From Phallusia mammillata (lineage: Eukaryota; Chordata; Ascidiacea; Phlebobranchia; Ascidiidae): a stretch of 64,000 nucleotides of DNA. The notes under the pieces are model-generated. The model was not told the origin of the DNA. It was given only the letters and a program-made list of their open reading frames with translations, and made no database searches. Below, piece after piece: positions 36,290 through 49,047 of the stretch. Location: assembly GCA_003260075.1 (NCBI GenBank), contig QLIY01000001.1:62001-126000 (forward strand), written 5' to 3'. Position numbers and translations under genes: made by a program. Position 1 is the first letter of the stretch, and every line of letters begins with the position of its first letter.

Positions 36290-37846
36290 AATGCAACGAG
36301 ACATATAATTTGTGTCTAAAAATAATTTTATAAAGTTAAAATGTTTGTCAAATTAGAACATCTTCTACTGGTATGACTTGAATATAGTTGCTGCCGATAA
36401 CGTAAGACTTGGTTGATTTGAAATCCGGCTAAATCAATATGAAATAATTTATTGTGCCGTGATATTTAGGGCTAATACCAGTAATGAACGCTTTAGGACT
36501 GATCCCAATTATGAATTTATGTTCATCTTACAATATTGTCTATGTTCCGCTATTAACAAACACACATTTGAACTTATTCATCTTCTTTTGGTGAATGTAT
36601 AGGTGATTTTCGATCGCGTGGTTTCCATGCATAACAGATTGAATCCAATTAAGTAATGACTATTGAACGGCACTAAATGCTTTGGTGTGTTAACGGGCAA
36701 CGTTTAATTAGCGCAATTTATTGTCTGCCTGTGCCATTGGCCTTGCTGCTCTTGTGCTTGAGGTTAACAATTTTCTGTGTTAAAGTTAAGTTTTTCCATG
36801 TTGCTAGAATTAGTTTAGAAAAATCGTTCTCAATGAATTGTGAAGGTCAAGTTGATGTTTCACGTAACAGAGGGTCAGTCCAAGGTCAAATTGTACGTAA
36901 TGTAAAAAAACTTGGTGAATATGACGTCATCTTGGCGGTATGGTGTGTTTTGTCATTTCGAGTAAAATGCCTTATTGTTTAAAGTAGGTCTAGTGCTTTA
37001 AATGCAAATTTTACGGTGGCACTTATTAAGGCACTGATTTAAAGTTAGTTGTTTCTGCGGTCTGCGGTGCCAAGTAATTGTGTCATAATCACGTCACTAA
37101 TTAAACTTTAATGACGTCGACAATGGAGGGCAAACTTTGCCAATTCGCCAGCGTCGTGAATAATGAATGAAGTTGCCTTTCCACGAGAAAATGAAATTTT
37201 ACTCTGATGTCTCCTTTGGCACGTGCGCATTTAATGCATAGTTAAGCAACCGTGATTTGTAATGATGATGTGACCGTATTCGAAAGGTGCACAAGGTCCC
37301 TGAGCGTTCAATTGCCGTCGACAAACTTTTAAATTAAATCACTTCTTTCATAAGTGCGGGATGCAATGCATTGGCCAGGGTTGTGACATTTTTGGTGAAA
37401 TTTAAACTTTAGTTTCCATTGTAAATGATTAAATTTAGGTTCGTCAATGTTAACTCATAGTTGGTCCTGTTTAAATCTTAGCTTATTGGGCACGAGCATT
37501 GCGAATACAGCGGGTATTTTAAATGATAAATAGCCATGTGTAGTGATCAAAGTATACGTCCATATTCAGATAAACTCTCAATGTGTGTATTATAAGAAAT
37601 AGAAATGAAGTCTGATAAAATTATGTAATGCATTTAAGCGAGGTCTCTGTCGAACTTCCTGTATAATTTAATTATCCCCGCCGGTCCAATCGCTGTTCCC
37701 AATTACGAGGTCAGTCAAGTGCATTTATCACGTGACCACGTGTCTACTGTTCCATAGAGATTCATTAGCGGATCAACTTGCCACAGGATCCCACGATTCA
37801 TATCCTTTACTTCTGCGCACTTGTATCTGTTATTGCTTGCTGAGTG

Positions 37847-37854
37847 TATAAAGG
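37847..37854 (+). promoter_or_regulatory. TATA-box candidate upstream of the protocadherin
   Basis: TATAAAGG within GTGTATAAAGGGGCGG lies 2 kb upstream of the protocadherin ATG. The protocadherin start codon sits 5 nt after an acceptor (TATTTACAG), so a 5' UTR intron could bridge the gap. The link to this gene is inference. Confidence 0.25.
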
Positions 37855-39860
37855 GGCGGAAGTTTTCTGACTGTCTGGGGCGCAGAGGTGCGATTCACCA
37901 AGCAACCAAGCGGATAACGTTGCAAGATAATATCACGCCAAGCGTCCGTGTGAGCGACTTAAGACCGCCTAAATTGAAGAGCCCACGTCTGAAAGTCCAA
38001 AAGAGCGGCTTAAACTTATCTAAACAAGCCGAAGCCAGCCAAGTGTGCAGGCAAGTTCGTCGCAAAGTCAATATAGCCTGGGACTTCTCTCTTGGCCGTT
38101 CGAAGGCAAATATTTTTCCAGCCCTTGACCGTCTTGCCGCTTTCCAGCCCAAGCGGTTTTCACACGGCGTCCGGTTGCCTCATAATCGAGTGGGTCTCTC
38201 ATGGCCATCTTTTGTCCGCTCGACCCCACATTGTGACCCCGAGGGGTGATTTTGCTACTGGACCCAACCGGGTGGGTCAAAAAATTTTCAAGACGTGGTT
38301 CGTTTAAAAGTGTGAAATTTCCTTCAGGCATTATTGCTTGGTTTTTTCGATTTGATGCAAGACCTTGATGCCATATATATATATTGAACCAAAAGGTCAA
38401 AAACGTGTACAAAGTTCAATTACTTCCGATTGTTATGTGGTGTGGTCTTTTCCCATGCGAAAAACCCCCCCCCCCCTATATATATTGAACCAAAAGGTCA
38501 AAAACGTGTACAAAGTTCAATTACCTCCGATTGTTATGTGGTGTGTTCTTTTCCCATGCGAAAAACAACTGAAATGATACATATATGTGGATTGCAAGGG
38601 CCTTGTGCGTCTGCTATGATGTCTGTGACTTGCGTAATCGCTCTGGCGTCGATAAGAACAAAAGGCCGCCGGTTGGTAATCTCAAATCACTCCGGTTCTA
38701 TTGCAGTTCCCGTTGTGCCCTTTTCTGGTGTCGTGTACCTGTTTGACGACAACCGATGAACGTTTAAAGCAACAGCAACAACAGCACCGTGCACTCAGGG
38801 TCATGCATTGTCTAGTCAGGTTGCGGCTTGCACGCGCCGCTGGACAGTTGCGTGTGAAAACGATGCACTTGCAAAACGAATTGGAACGAGAATGAGAACT
38901 TGCAGCCGCACTGTCTGCGAGGAATTGTCAGTTACAGTTTTCCCACAAACATTGCGATATTTATGAGTTCAACTTTGCACGTTTAGTCGGTTTTTCTACT
39001 TCAGTTTCATTAGTTTAAGTTGTGATACTTTAACGGCAGCTTTCCAGTCGGTCATATTCAAACATTGTAGACAAAATTATCAGTTTTTTGTTGTTTAACG
39101 TTGTGGCAATTTGAAAGAGATTTTCCAGTCGGTTTCGTTAAAATAATACAGATACAAGGGGATAGGAAATTCACGTTCAAAGCAACCAAGCATATAACAG
39201 TGATAACCGATAATGATTTTGCCACAAACTAGTTTTAAAGCATTTTTATCGCCACTTGTGGTTGCACTATGATTGAAGCATTCAAGCGATGGAGCGACCA
39301 GTTTTATGGATGTATCCCCTTGGTTTCCCATCAGTCAAAGTTTGGGGCGTTTGTGATGGTTGCTGCAGTTGAGCTGTTTTACCGACCCAGAGACTTAACG
39401 CCAGTTTACTTTGGATTATAGACTTAAGTCTGTCACCTGTCTACAGCTGCATCCGCTTCTATGTGTTTGAATTATACCAGGAAGGGCTAGCAAAAAAATT
39501 TGGGCTAGCTGGGCAACGAGAATTGTTTACGGTTGCAGACTTCGTTTTTTTAGACAAGTGTTCATAAAACGGATCAAGACGTTACGTAGAATCAATATGC
39601 TCGAATAGGTGATTTTAAAATATCTTTGAATGAGGCAAAAAGGGTGAAAGGTTTACCACAAAAACGATATGACAGTTTTCAAACTGAACAAACTGTTGCT
39701 GACCGACATATTATATAATTACCGTTTATTGTTTATCGAGGCAAATATCAAGTATGCGCTTTTTGTTGATGTTCTTTTACATAAACTGACTAGGTATGTC
39801 TAGGCATGGCACTTGTCCGCTATAAAGTGTTAACATTTTAATTTTCTATTTACAGACACT
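37855..39860. other. Region upstream of the protocadherin
   Basis: A 142-codon plus ORF (37821-38249, rich in R/K and S) overlaps an 85-codon minus ORF. Neither resembles a known family. One C-run duplication lies at 38373-38567. The rest shows nothing recognisable and could be 5' UTR and intron of the protocadherin. Confidence 0.35.
38373..38567. repeat. Direct duplication split by C12 (38465-38476)
   Basis: Copies 38373-38464 and 38477-38567 begin TATATATATTGAACC. The extra two Cs may belong to the flanking sequence. Confidence 0.9.
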
Positions 39861-42800
39861 ATGCATTGGTGCGGCATCTCCGTAGCGTTACTGTTTCTGA
39901 CGTTAACACTAAGGACGACACACGGAAAGGATTCAAAAACTTTTACATTAAAAGTCCCTGTGGATGAAAAGAGCGCACCTGGTAAGAATCAATTACAACA
40001 GTTTCGGCAGTAATAGCAACCGTATTGCAGTTCAAGATGAATGTTTAAAAAAATATCATTGGGCAGTTTATTATCTTGCTCATGTAATCACACCATGTAT
40101 GCGTGATTGGGACCTTATTCGAATAGAATATTGTGTTTCGAAAAAAATATCTTTACTAGAAAACAAATTGCCAGTGAAGTAGAATAAAACGTATTCATTT
40201 TATTAATCAGACGTTTCGTTTAATACGTTTCATTCTACTTTGCTGGCAATTTGTTTTCTAGTAAAGCTACTATTTAAGTCCGTGTCTTGTGTACCTAAAA
40301 AAGTATCTGTTTTAAAAATACAACATTGCAAGTTTTGAAACGGTTCCTATCTCAGATAAAGAGAGTTTAAAATTATCTTTTGTTTAAGGACCTTATACGC
40401 AATATTTTATTTTTAGGAACCACTGTCAGTGATTTGAAAAGCGTCTTTAAGTTGGGTTGGGAAGAAGCCAAGTTTAGAAACTTTAAACTCATCCATCAGA
40501 AATTAGTTCTATCTTCATTCTCTGCTTCCCCACCTCGAACAAATCTCGTCCAACTCGACGACAAAACTGGGATAATCACATTAAAACACAGGATTGACCG
40601 AGATGTGGATTGTAGAGGCTCTAAGATATGTGTAATCAAAGTTCAGGTAATGGAGACAAATTCGTTTTTTTTTCTGCCTTTCAACTTAAATTAATAATGT
40701 CCAGTCTAATAGTACAGACTATTTGTTGCGTTTGTAACTTTGGTTTTTAATGTTTAGCTAAGAACTACAAACGTAAAAACATATAACCAAAAGAATGCTT
40801 TACTTGGTAAAATGTTTCATTTTTTGATAAAAATGTACAATGTCATAAATTATTTAGAAAGACATTGTCGATTTGTCATCATAAACTGTGCAATTACGTC
40901 AATATGTTGTTCAACAAAAGTCATGTGAATAACGCTTAATACCTTTTTTGTGTTCCACACAATGTACGCTTTCATTTGTGGCTTAAGTAACCCAAAATTT
41001 ATTTTGACACAATTTTCACCCGAGTACCCAACAACACTAAAACTTTATTAAATATTTACATCAGGCGGTGATGCTTCCTCAAGCGTATTTCTCTCTTCTC
41101 AACCTCGAAGTCGTCATCAATGACATAAACGACCACGCTCCAGCCTTCCCGGTCCGACCCATCGAAATAAACGTCACAGAAAGCATAGCAGTAGGTGACG
41201 TCATCAACCTGGACCAGTTCCAAGCACGAGATCAAGATTCAGGTTCGAATTAAATTTACCCGACAGTCTATCGATATTTTATATCCTCCCTTTTGGTGAC
41301 TGATGTTTTCTTCGTATCGCATAAGGGGTTGTTAATTTCTACAGACTGTGGGAGTTTAACTATCAGTTTGAATTTGTCGTACTTGTCATCATCTAATCTA
41401 TGCTTGCGCCACGAAATCAAGGAGTCTACTTGAACAATATTAAGTGCTTCTTTATGGCACATAGTTGGGAGGACAGCAGGATTTTCAATATTCTTACCAA
41501 AAACATCTTTGTGCATTTTGACACAACTTGTAACTTTGAATGACGCAATCTTGACGTTCATATGAAACCTACAAAAACTGCTTGTGGTATTATGTACCTC
41601 AGTTTTGGGCATACGTTTCAAAACTTTGACTTTTCGCAGGCAATAACTCGATGATCAGATACACACTTTCGAACAACAACTACTTTCAAATCTTGCAAGA
41701 CGAGGACGAGACAGGACGAACCCACATCAATCTCCTGATTCTGAAAGAGTTGGGTAAGTAACCTGTCCCGCACCGATCAAACGGAATTGAGCATAGATAA
41801 CTAGATACTAATAGAGTTGCGTATAAGTTAGTTGCGTAAAGCTGTATCAGTTAGTTTTGTACTTGGACATTTGAAACCAGGAGCTAAACATCAAAGAAAA
41901 AACCGTTTTTGTGGTAAGCGTTTAGTGTTACAATGATTTTTTGTCGCTTTACCTCGCTTTTGCCCCCCCCCCGCGTAAAGCTGTATCAGTTAGTTTTGTA
42001 CTTGGACATTTGAAACCAGGGGCTAAACATCAAAGAAAAAAACGTTTTTGTGGTAAGCGTTTAATGTTACAGTGATTTTTTTGTCGCTTTACCGTCTCCG
42101 TACTGATCCTATGAACGTGTTTTTTTTGTTCTTTCAAAGCATTTGCAAGTTAACCTTAAAATTCTTTGGTTTAAAAAGTTGGTTTAACTTTACTTTTTGT
42201 TCTCAGACTACGAACGCAGTCACTACCACCACGTGACCTTGACCGCAAGTGACCTCGGTGAAACACCTCTTTCCGACCACGTGACAATCAGAATCCGAGT
42301 AACCGACTCAAATGACAACGACCCGGTTTTCGAGAAGCAAGATTACGTCATAGCTTTGCAGGAAAACCTCGATCCGGGTTCGCCAATTGTCCAAGTCCGA
42401 GCTGAAGATGCTGACAGTGGAGACAATGGGAGAATGGTTTACTACTTGGGCGATGAGGAGTCGAGCGCATCAAGGCTTGTGAAAATAGACAGGGATACCG
42501 GAATGGTCACGTTGCGACAAAAACTGGACCGCGAGGCTCACGACGGGTGAGAATTGTGACACAAAAAAGGAACAATTGTGATGTAAATTAAACACCGATA
42601 AAAATCATAAACTACAGGGCAAAATGTAATATGTGATCAGAAGTAAGCTGTCCTTTTGATTAACTGGCAATTATGTTTGACTCATAAGACGTTTCGACGT
42701 CTCATTTCGGCGCGTTTTTATTCACGGTAATGTCACACTATCCAAAAAGTCAGACTCTTTAGACCGGACAGGGTTGACACTAACTTCGCAAACCAGATTA

Positions 42801-45800
42801 CTTTTAAAACAAGGAAAATGTGTCATCAACTTGTTATATATTAACAGGATGAGGATTGTAATTGAGGCAAGCGATAGCAGTGAAGTGAACCAACGCACTG
42901 CTAGAACTTTCCTTACACTCCACGTGGAAGATATGAACGACAATGCACCTGTAATCAACATTAACTACATCGTAGACTCAAACCAGAACACAGGTAAGCA
43001 ATGCAACAAACGGTTTCATACTCGGGTTACCACAGCAGTGTTTCACTTTATAAATGTCTACATTTCTTTATTAAGTGACAAATTTGCATTATCTGTGAAT
43101 TTACTGGATTATCATAATGAACGTTTATTTTTATAATTTGTGCCTTATATCTCACAAAATGTTATGAGACTCTTCTTATATGCTGCCACTCACCATGTAT
43201 GTACAATGTGTTTGCAGCTTACATCTCTGAATCAAGCGATATCGGCACTTATTTGGCGTACGTGAGCGCTAACGATTTGGACAATGGAAAGAATGGTGAA
43301 GCAAAAGTTACGATATGGACCCAACAGTACTCACAAACTGGTAAGCAAGCATTCTAAAAAAACACATTTTGCACCGAATAACCAATAAATAAAACAGAAA
43401 AAACATATTGCCAAGAATTAAAACAATTAAAAATGTGAATAACTTCCCCCCCCCCCGGACAATGGAAAGAATGGTGAAGCAAAAGTTACGATATGGACCC
43501 AACAATTCTCACAAACTGGTAAGTAAACATTCTAAGCAAAACATTTTGCACCGAATAATCACAACAGAAAAAAACATATAGCCAGGAACTCAAACAATTA
43601 AAAATATCGATTAAATTCCCCCCCCCCCCCCCCCCCCTGGCCGCCGACGGTTTGATCGGAACTGGCAAGAAATTGGACAGAGAGGTTGAGAATAAATACA
43701 AACTTGTGATATCAGCTTGCGACAAAGGAACACCTCCAAGGTAATTAAAACTAAACGCAATGCAATGCAGATTTAAAATGTACTGATGTTAAAATGATAA
43801 AATTGTCAACACGAAAAATGAATTTAAATAAAAAACTTTTGTAACTTCTGATGACTAATTTCCAGTAATATTTAACGTTATCTTGCAGATGCACGTTTTC
43901 AAACGTCACCGTCGAAGTGTTAGATGAAAACGACAATGATCCCGAATTCGAGATGCCATTATACGAAATCACTTTATCAGAAGCTTCAGAGGTTGGAACT
44001 AATATCATATCTGTCGCAGCTACCGACGCAGACGCAACTAAAGCACCAGTATTAAGGAAAAACAAGGTATTTACTCATTATTCAAATAGAATGACAAGCA
44101 AATCCTTATTCAAACAGAATAATACAACATGGTAAAGATGTATAATGGAAGCGTATTATTTTATTATTTTTGTTTTTTCAGGATGGAGAGATTGTCAAAT
44201 CCCATAATGGTGACGTCATATACTCCATTGACTCAGACGATCGTTACGTCACTGTCGACTCAAGGTCAGGCAAGATCACTCTGATCCGACCTCTGGACCG
44301 AGAACGCATGGCCGAAATTAAGGTACAAATACATGCTAATAATTGTTTTAACTAGTAGTATTAGAATGTTTAAATAACCCCTTTTTAACAACCAAATTTG
44401 CATGTTGAAATAGTTGTGCTTATGACTACAAATTTAGGTTACGATTTGGGCAAGAGATGGAGGTCATCCAGCTAAGCGAAGCAGTTGCATTTTGAAGATC
44501 ATTGTGAACGATACAAACGACAACAGTCCAATCTTTACTAACCCTGCACTCGACAACTCAACTGTCTATGCTACGATACTTAACAACGACGTGATTACAA
44601 AAATACAGGTAGGAATTGATTCCAGTGCTTGAAGCAATAATTACAACATCTTAAACAGTTTTTTGGGAAGTTTTCAAACCAGGAAATTTGGTTATTTTCC
44701 TTTCTAGGACGGACTACCAGTATATGAGTTGTAATTCGTAACATTGTCCCACACAAGTTGACACTAATGTAACTGTTTACATAACGTAAGACCACACGTG
44801 TGGTGCAACCTAAATCATACAGCGTTTGGTGCATTTATGTCCAATCACAAGCCTCGTTAAATTCTTTGTTGTGTCAACTCACTGACTTATCCATTACCTT
44901 CAGGTGACTGACTACGATGACCAGGCTAATGGTGAAGTGGAGTTGATCATGGAAAGTGTTGACGGCATGACTGAGAGTCAAGTAAAAGATGGACAGATCC
45001 CTTATGGTTTCTTTGTACTTGACAACGCAACTGGAGAACTGAGACTGAATCTGAGCAGAGAAGATGCAGAAAAACTTGTAGGAGAACATCTTATTGTATT
45101 TCGGGTAAGGTTTATTGTTATAATTTGTAATAAGAAAACGGTTTTTGATACTATATCTGTTTGGTTCTATGCTCTGCTTGACCCATTAGCAATTAACCTG
45201 TCTATTACTACGTTTTTACTAACAAGGTAAAATTTATTTTACAAATACCACGACTGTATAAGTTAAGTGCTGTTTCTTTAAATATCATTTTTGTTTTTAC
45301 ACAGGCTATGGATGCGGGAACACCAAAACGCAAAACTCGTATTAACTTATTCGTCCAAGTTTCTGACTCCCTTCCCCCCCCCCGGGGGGGTTAGTTTAAG
45401 TAAAATGGACAAAAATGAGTTTTTAAACCAGGAAATTTGGTTATTTGCCTTTCTAGGACGGACTATTAGTTTATGAGTTGTAATTCGTAACATTGTCCCA
45501 CACACTTTGACACTAATGTAAAGAATCAAATAACGTAAGACCATACCTGTGGTGCAACCTAAATCATACAGCGTTTAGTGCATTTATGTCCAATCACAAC
45601 CCTGGTTAAATGCTTTGTCGTGGCAACTCACTGACTTATCTATTAACCTCAGGTGACTGACTACGATGACCAGGCTAATGGTGAAGTGGAGTTGATTATG
45701 GAAAGTGTTGACGGCATGACTGAGAGTCAAGTGAAAGATGGACAGATCCCTTATGGTTTCTTTGTACTTGACAACGCAACTGGAGAACTGAGACTGAATC

Positions 45801-48800
45801 TAAGCAGAGAAGATGCAGAAAAACTTGTGGGCGAACATCTTGTTGTATTTCGGGTATGGTTTATTGTTTTAATTGTAATTTTTTGAGAAAACGTTTTTTG
45901 ATTCTATATCTGTTTGGTTCTATGCTCTGCTTGACCTACTAGCAATTAACTTGTCTATTACTACGTTTTTTCTAATAAGGTAAAATTTATTTTACAAATA
46001 CCACGTGTTTACACACACCTAATGTAAACAGTCATATTGAAAATGGACTGTATAAGTTTAGTGCTGTTCCTTTACACATATCATTTTTTGTTACACAGGC
46101 AATGGATGCAGGAACCCCGAAACGCAAAACTCGTATTAACTTATTCGTGCAAGTTTCTGATTCCCTTCTGCCCTTGGAGCTCACACATGGACACAGACCA
46201 AAGACTGGAGCCACCAAAATTACGATTTCCAGCGAGTTTCTGATCATCGTGATATCTTTGGCAGCTGCTACTCTTCTGCTTATCGTCATAATTGCTGTTG
46301 TCGTTGTCAAGTGCAAGAAGGATAACAAGGTAAACAGGGACTCACGTGATACGAGTTAATGCAACCACAAGTCGAGTTACCAGCTAAATCGAGTTCACAT
46401 GCGAGTAGTTACTATTGTTGCTTGAAAAAAGCATTAAATTCTTTAACCTTTAAGTGTATTTGCAACTCATGTGATAGTTACACTAATTTGGTAGATCCGA
46501 AATTAAGTCCAAATCAAAGAACCAGTAAAGTTTAAGTGGCAAGAAACTGACCATTAGTGTTAATAATTGTTTTTTTGCAATGGAACTCGCATTGATATTA
46601 ACTTGATGATGTTTCGTTTACAGAAAGTTCGAACTTACAACTGTCAGGACGCAGAGCACAAACGTGGATGGTTGGCCAGAAGTGCTGAAGGAAAACAGAG
46701 CGAAGAAACGAAATCATCAAAAACCAAATCGTCCAGCACCAACCAAGACACAGCGTCTAATGTTAACGAAACTGAACCACTAACCCAGAAGGAAAATCCA
46801 ACTGTCAACTCCACCAAGTCAAAGAGTACAAGGTAAACAAACGGTTTTATTCATTTTTTGTCTTATTGAGGGTTGTTTGGGATTTTGGAATAATTATAAC
46901 TTACACCTAATTATGATTATGCAATGCAAACAAGAAACGTAAACCTAAGTTTCGAACAAACAAACTCTCAAATCTAAATATAACAGTTTTCGCTTGCCTA
47001 GGACAACATCTGACTCGACACGCGGATCATTTTCTGACCTCACCACAACGTCACGTCAAGATTACGTCACCGCCTTTCAAGTAATGTCACCAGGGGAAAG
47101 ACCCCCTACGTCACTCAGCACGTTTTCATGCGAAGGAAAAGTAAGTGTTTTCATCAAAACAATCGGATATTCATTATATCTATCTGCGGGTGCCAAGTAT
47201 TGTATCAGTATCAGACTCTAAGAACTGTATTTCCAATATCCCATTGAATACCTTAAAACAGGGGTGTCAAACTCGTGGGGCTTCGAGAGCCACATTGCAG
47301 TTTGGAAATAATGCGAAGGGTCGCATGTGATTTTTAATCTATTTATATACACTCAAACTTAACGCTTATTTTTAGTCAGAGGAACGGTTTTACTATCGTT
47401 TCCATTCATAACATATGAGTTTTTATTTATAAATTCAATTTCTGTAAATGTCTGCTTTAAATAATAGCTTCACAAAAATTTATGAAATTTAGATAATTAT
47501 CTTACAAAATACTACAATTGTTGTTGAGTGTTTGAGGGTCGCATTAGAGGGCTCTGTGGGCCGCATGCGGCCCGCTGGCCGCGAGTTTGACACCCCTGCC
47601 CTAAAAAGTCAATTGTTGGGTTAAAATTTATACACTCATCAAAGTTAATGAAAATTCATCCAATAACATACACAGCCTTAGAAATAGTAAAGCTGAAGTA
47701 ACTGATACGTGACTAGTAAGTTAGTCCAAGTACTCAACATCCATATTTATGTTCAGATCGCCCATGCTAAGATCATCGGTCTGATCCCACCAGCATCAGC
47801 TTTATCACAGAACGACGGAGACAGCGGTAGAGGCGACAGTGATCCTGACAGTAGCAGTTTCAGTGGAACAAATGAAAGAGGTAAAACACAAGATCTGTCC
47901 CTTATTGTTGTTTAACTTGCAAGTTGGTATAACCTTCGGGTTAGCAAATACAAGTTGACACAGTTGTTTAAGGCTTTTGTACAATGCATGTTAAGTATAT
48001 GACTCTATTTCTATGAGGTCTGAAAATCCTAGTTAAGCGGGATGTGTGTGTGTGCAAAAGTGTACTAGTCGACGCTTCTAGGCCTATTTAAATGCGTTAC
48101 GCCGAATCAAGACTGTCTCCCGGGCACTTGAGGCAATGCAAAGCAAAGAAAAAACTTAATTTGCGTTTCGGCCATGTTTGCTTCAGGACAATCTATTTGT
48201 GGATTTTACACCTTAGTCTGTTTTTCGGCATAATCTTGATCGAATTCCGTTTTGTTTTTAGAATTTCCCAAATTACTTGAAGTCCTCCCCTACGCTTCCG
48301 CCGAAGTTCAAACTCACAAATACGACTACGCTGCGCCGTCTAGCGGTAGTAGATGCACAGAAGAATGTTTGCAATTCGGCCACAGCGACATCTGCTGGAT
48401 GCCCTCGCCTACACAAGGTAGTCAATAATTAACTGTCACGTTTTTTTAACTATTGTAGTTTTTCATGCTCCAGACCCCCAACTCTTGTTAAATGTTAAAA
48501 CACCAATAAATATATAAACTGGACATAAAAGTACAAACATTAAATGCTCAAACTTTAAACCAAACATTTGTTGTTTGTAGATTTTTTGAACTGTTCTGCA
48601 CCCAATCAGATCCAATTTCAAAACGAGTACAATCGAGTACTAGAGACAATCGAAGAGTCATCACCACCCGCGGATGCGAGTATCCCATACGAGTACGAAC
48701 CTGACGTCATGCGTGAACACGTGCGCCGTTCCATTTGTCGAATCGCGTCAGAGTCTCGACGTCACGAACAATCACCGGAAATGGCGGCGTACCAATATGA

Positions 48801-49047
48801 CATCACATCGCGTCATAACAATCAGCGCCTGAGCGACGCGGCGCGATTTTCAAATTCTCTTTCTCCCTCACCGGCGCCATCCAGCGGAATCGGTGTATCA
48901 TCGCAAATTTCTGGTACGTCATCATCGTCGTCACGTGTCAGTGACGTCATACACCAAGGGTATCCCCCTCAGGTGGACAATAGCGCAGTGAGTATGCGGG
49001 AAACACAGGAAATTATCAACGACATCGATATGTTACTTGCACACTGA
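39861..49047 (+). CDS. Delta-like protocadherin
   Basis: Exons: 39861-39981, 40417-40646, 41065-41242, 41640-41753, 42207-42546, 42848-42993, 43218-43340, 43638-43740 (5' truncated), 43889-44066, 44182-44322, 44438-44608, 44904-45104 (or its copy 45653-45853), 46099-46329, 46624-46832, 47002-47140, 47757-47880, 48262-48417, 48581-49047; about 1,120 residues. It is a calcium-dependent homophilic adhesion receptor at the plasma membrane. The order is a signal peptide (MHWCGISVALLFLTLTL), six cadherin repeats marked by linkers DINDHAPAF, DSNDNDPVF, DMNDNAPVI, DENDNDPEF and DTNDNSPIF, a TM helix (FLIIVISLAAATLLLIVIIA), then a tail with TYNCQDAEHKRGW, GDSGRGDSD and CTEECLQFGHSDICWMP, the conserved motifs of delta protocadherins. 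Phases agree at every junction except exon 8, whose 5' end is replaced by a C20 run. Vertebrate delta-1 members have seven repeats and delta-2 six; this shows six with a delta-1-like tail. Confidence 0.93.
40151..40266. repeat. Hairpin-forming inverted repeat in protocadherin intron 1
   Basis: Arms 40151-40195 and 40222-40266 are 45 nt each with three mismatches and a 26-nt loop. The arm sequence (CTTTACTAGAAAACAAATTG) and GTTTCG in the loop relate it to the hammerhead-like repeat tails, as if two tails were joined head to head. Confidence 0.8.
41834..42101. repeat. Direct duplication split by C10 (41963-41972)
   Basis: Copies 41834-41962 and 41973-42101 begin GCGTAAAGCTGTATCAG, wholly within protocadherin intron 4. 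Confidence 0.9.
42659..42722 (-). repeat. Fragment of hammerhead-like repeat tail
   Basis: The minus strand carries GAGACGTCGAAACGTCTTATG, matching the GAAAC half of the family, next to a CTGGCAATTATG block on the plus strand. The CTGATGA half is missing. It lies in protocadherin intron 5. Confidence 0.35.
43279..43617. repeat. Direct duplication split by C11 (43446-43456), with partial exon 7
   Basis: Copies 43279-43445 and 43457-43617 begin GGACAATGGAAAGAATGG. The second begins inside protocadherin exon 7 and repeats its 3' half and donor, so it is a spurious half-exon. Confidence 0.9.
43618..43637. other. C20 run replacing the start of protocadherin exon 8
   Basis: Twenty C, twice the usual spacer, abut LAADGLIGTGKKLDREV with no acceptor before it. 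The missing exon start means true sequence is absent here. Confidence 0.85.
44660..46160. repeat. Longest duplication (about 750 bp) split by C10 (45374-45383) plus G7
   Basis: Left about 44660-45373, right about 45405-46160. Each contains the EC6 exon (44904-45104 and 45653-45853) and the start of the next exon. The EC6 exon proteins differ only by I/V near the end (GEHLIVFR, GEHLVVFR). The left copy's following exon is cut by the C run after FVQVSDS. Confidence 0.92.
47259..47598. mobile_element. hAT-like MITE in protocadherin intron 15
   Basis: Terminal inverted repeats CAGGGGTGTCAAACTCG and its complement at the right end. The 8-bp target duplications CCTTAAAA (47251-47258) and CCCTAAAA (47599-47606) differ by one base. 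It has a 340-bp body with no transposase. Confidence 0.85.

Larger units (their letters stand above)
18100..37846. other. About 20 kb with no recognised gene
   Basis: Only short open frames and repeats are visible. The two most protein-like stretches are listed separately (20656-21290, 22315-22488). From 26.7 to 34 kb, twelve C-run junctions are packed into about 7 kb, the densest cluster in the window. A long pure C tract is at 36215-36288. Confidence 0.5.

Noticed and set aside
36048..36333. ORFs encoding poly-glycine or poly-proline
   Set aside because: Simple translation of the 74-C tract.
37821..38249. 142-codon ORF as a gene
   Set aside because: Overlaps an 85-codon antisense ORF, has no recognisable domain and no splice context. 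Could be chance.
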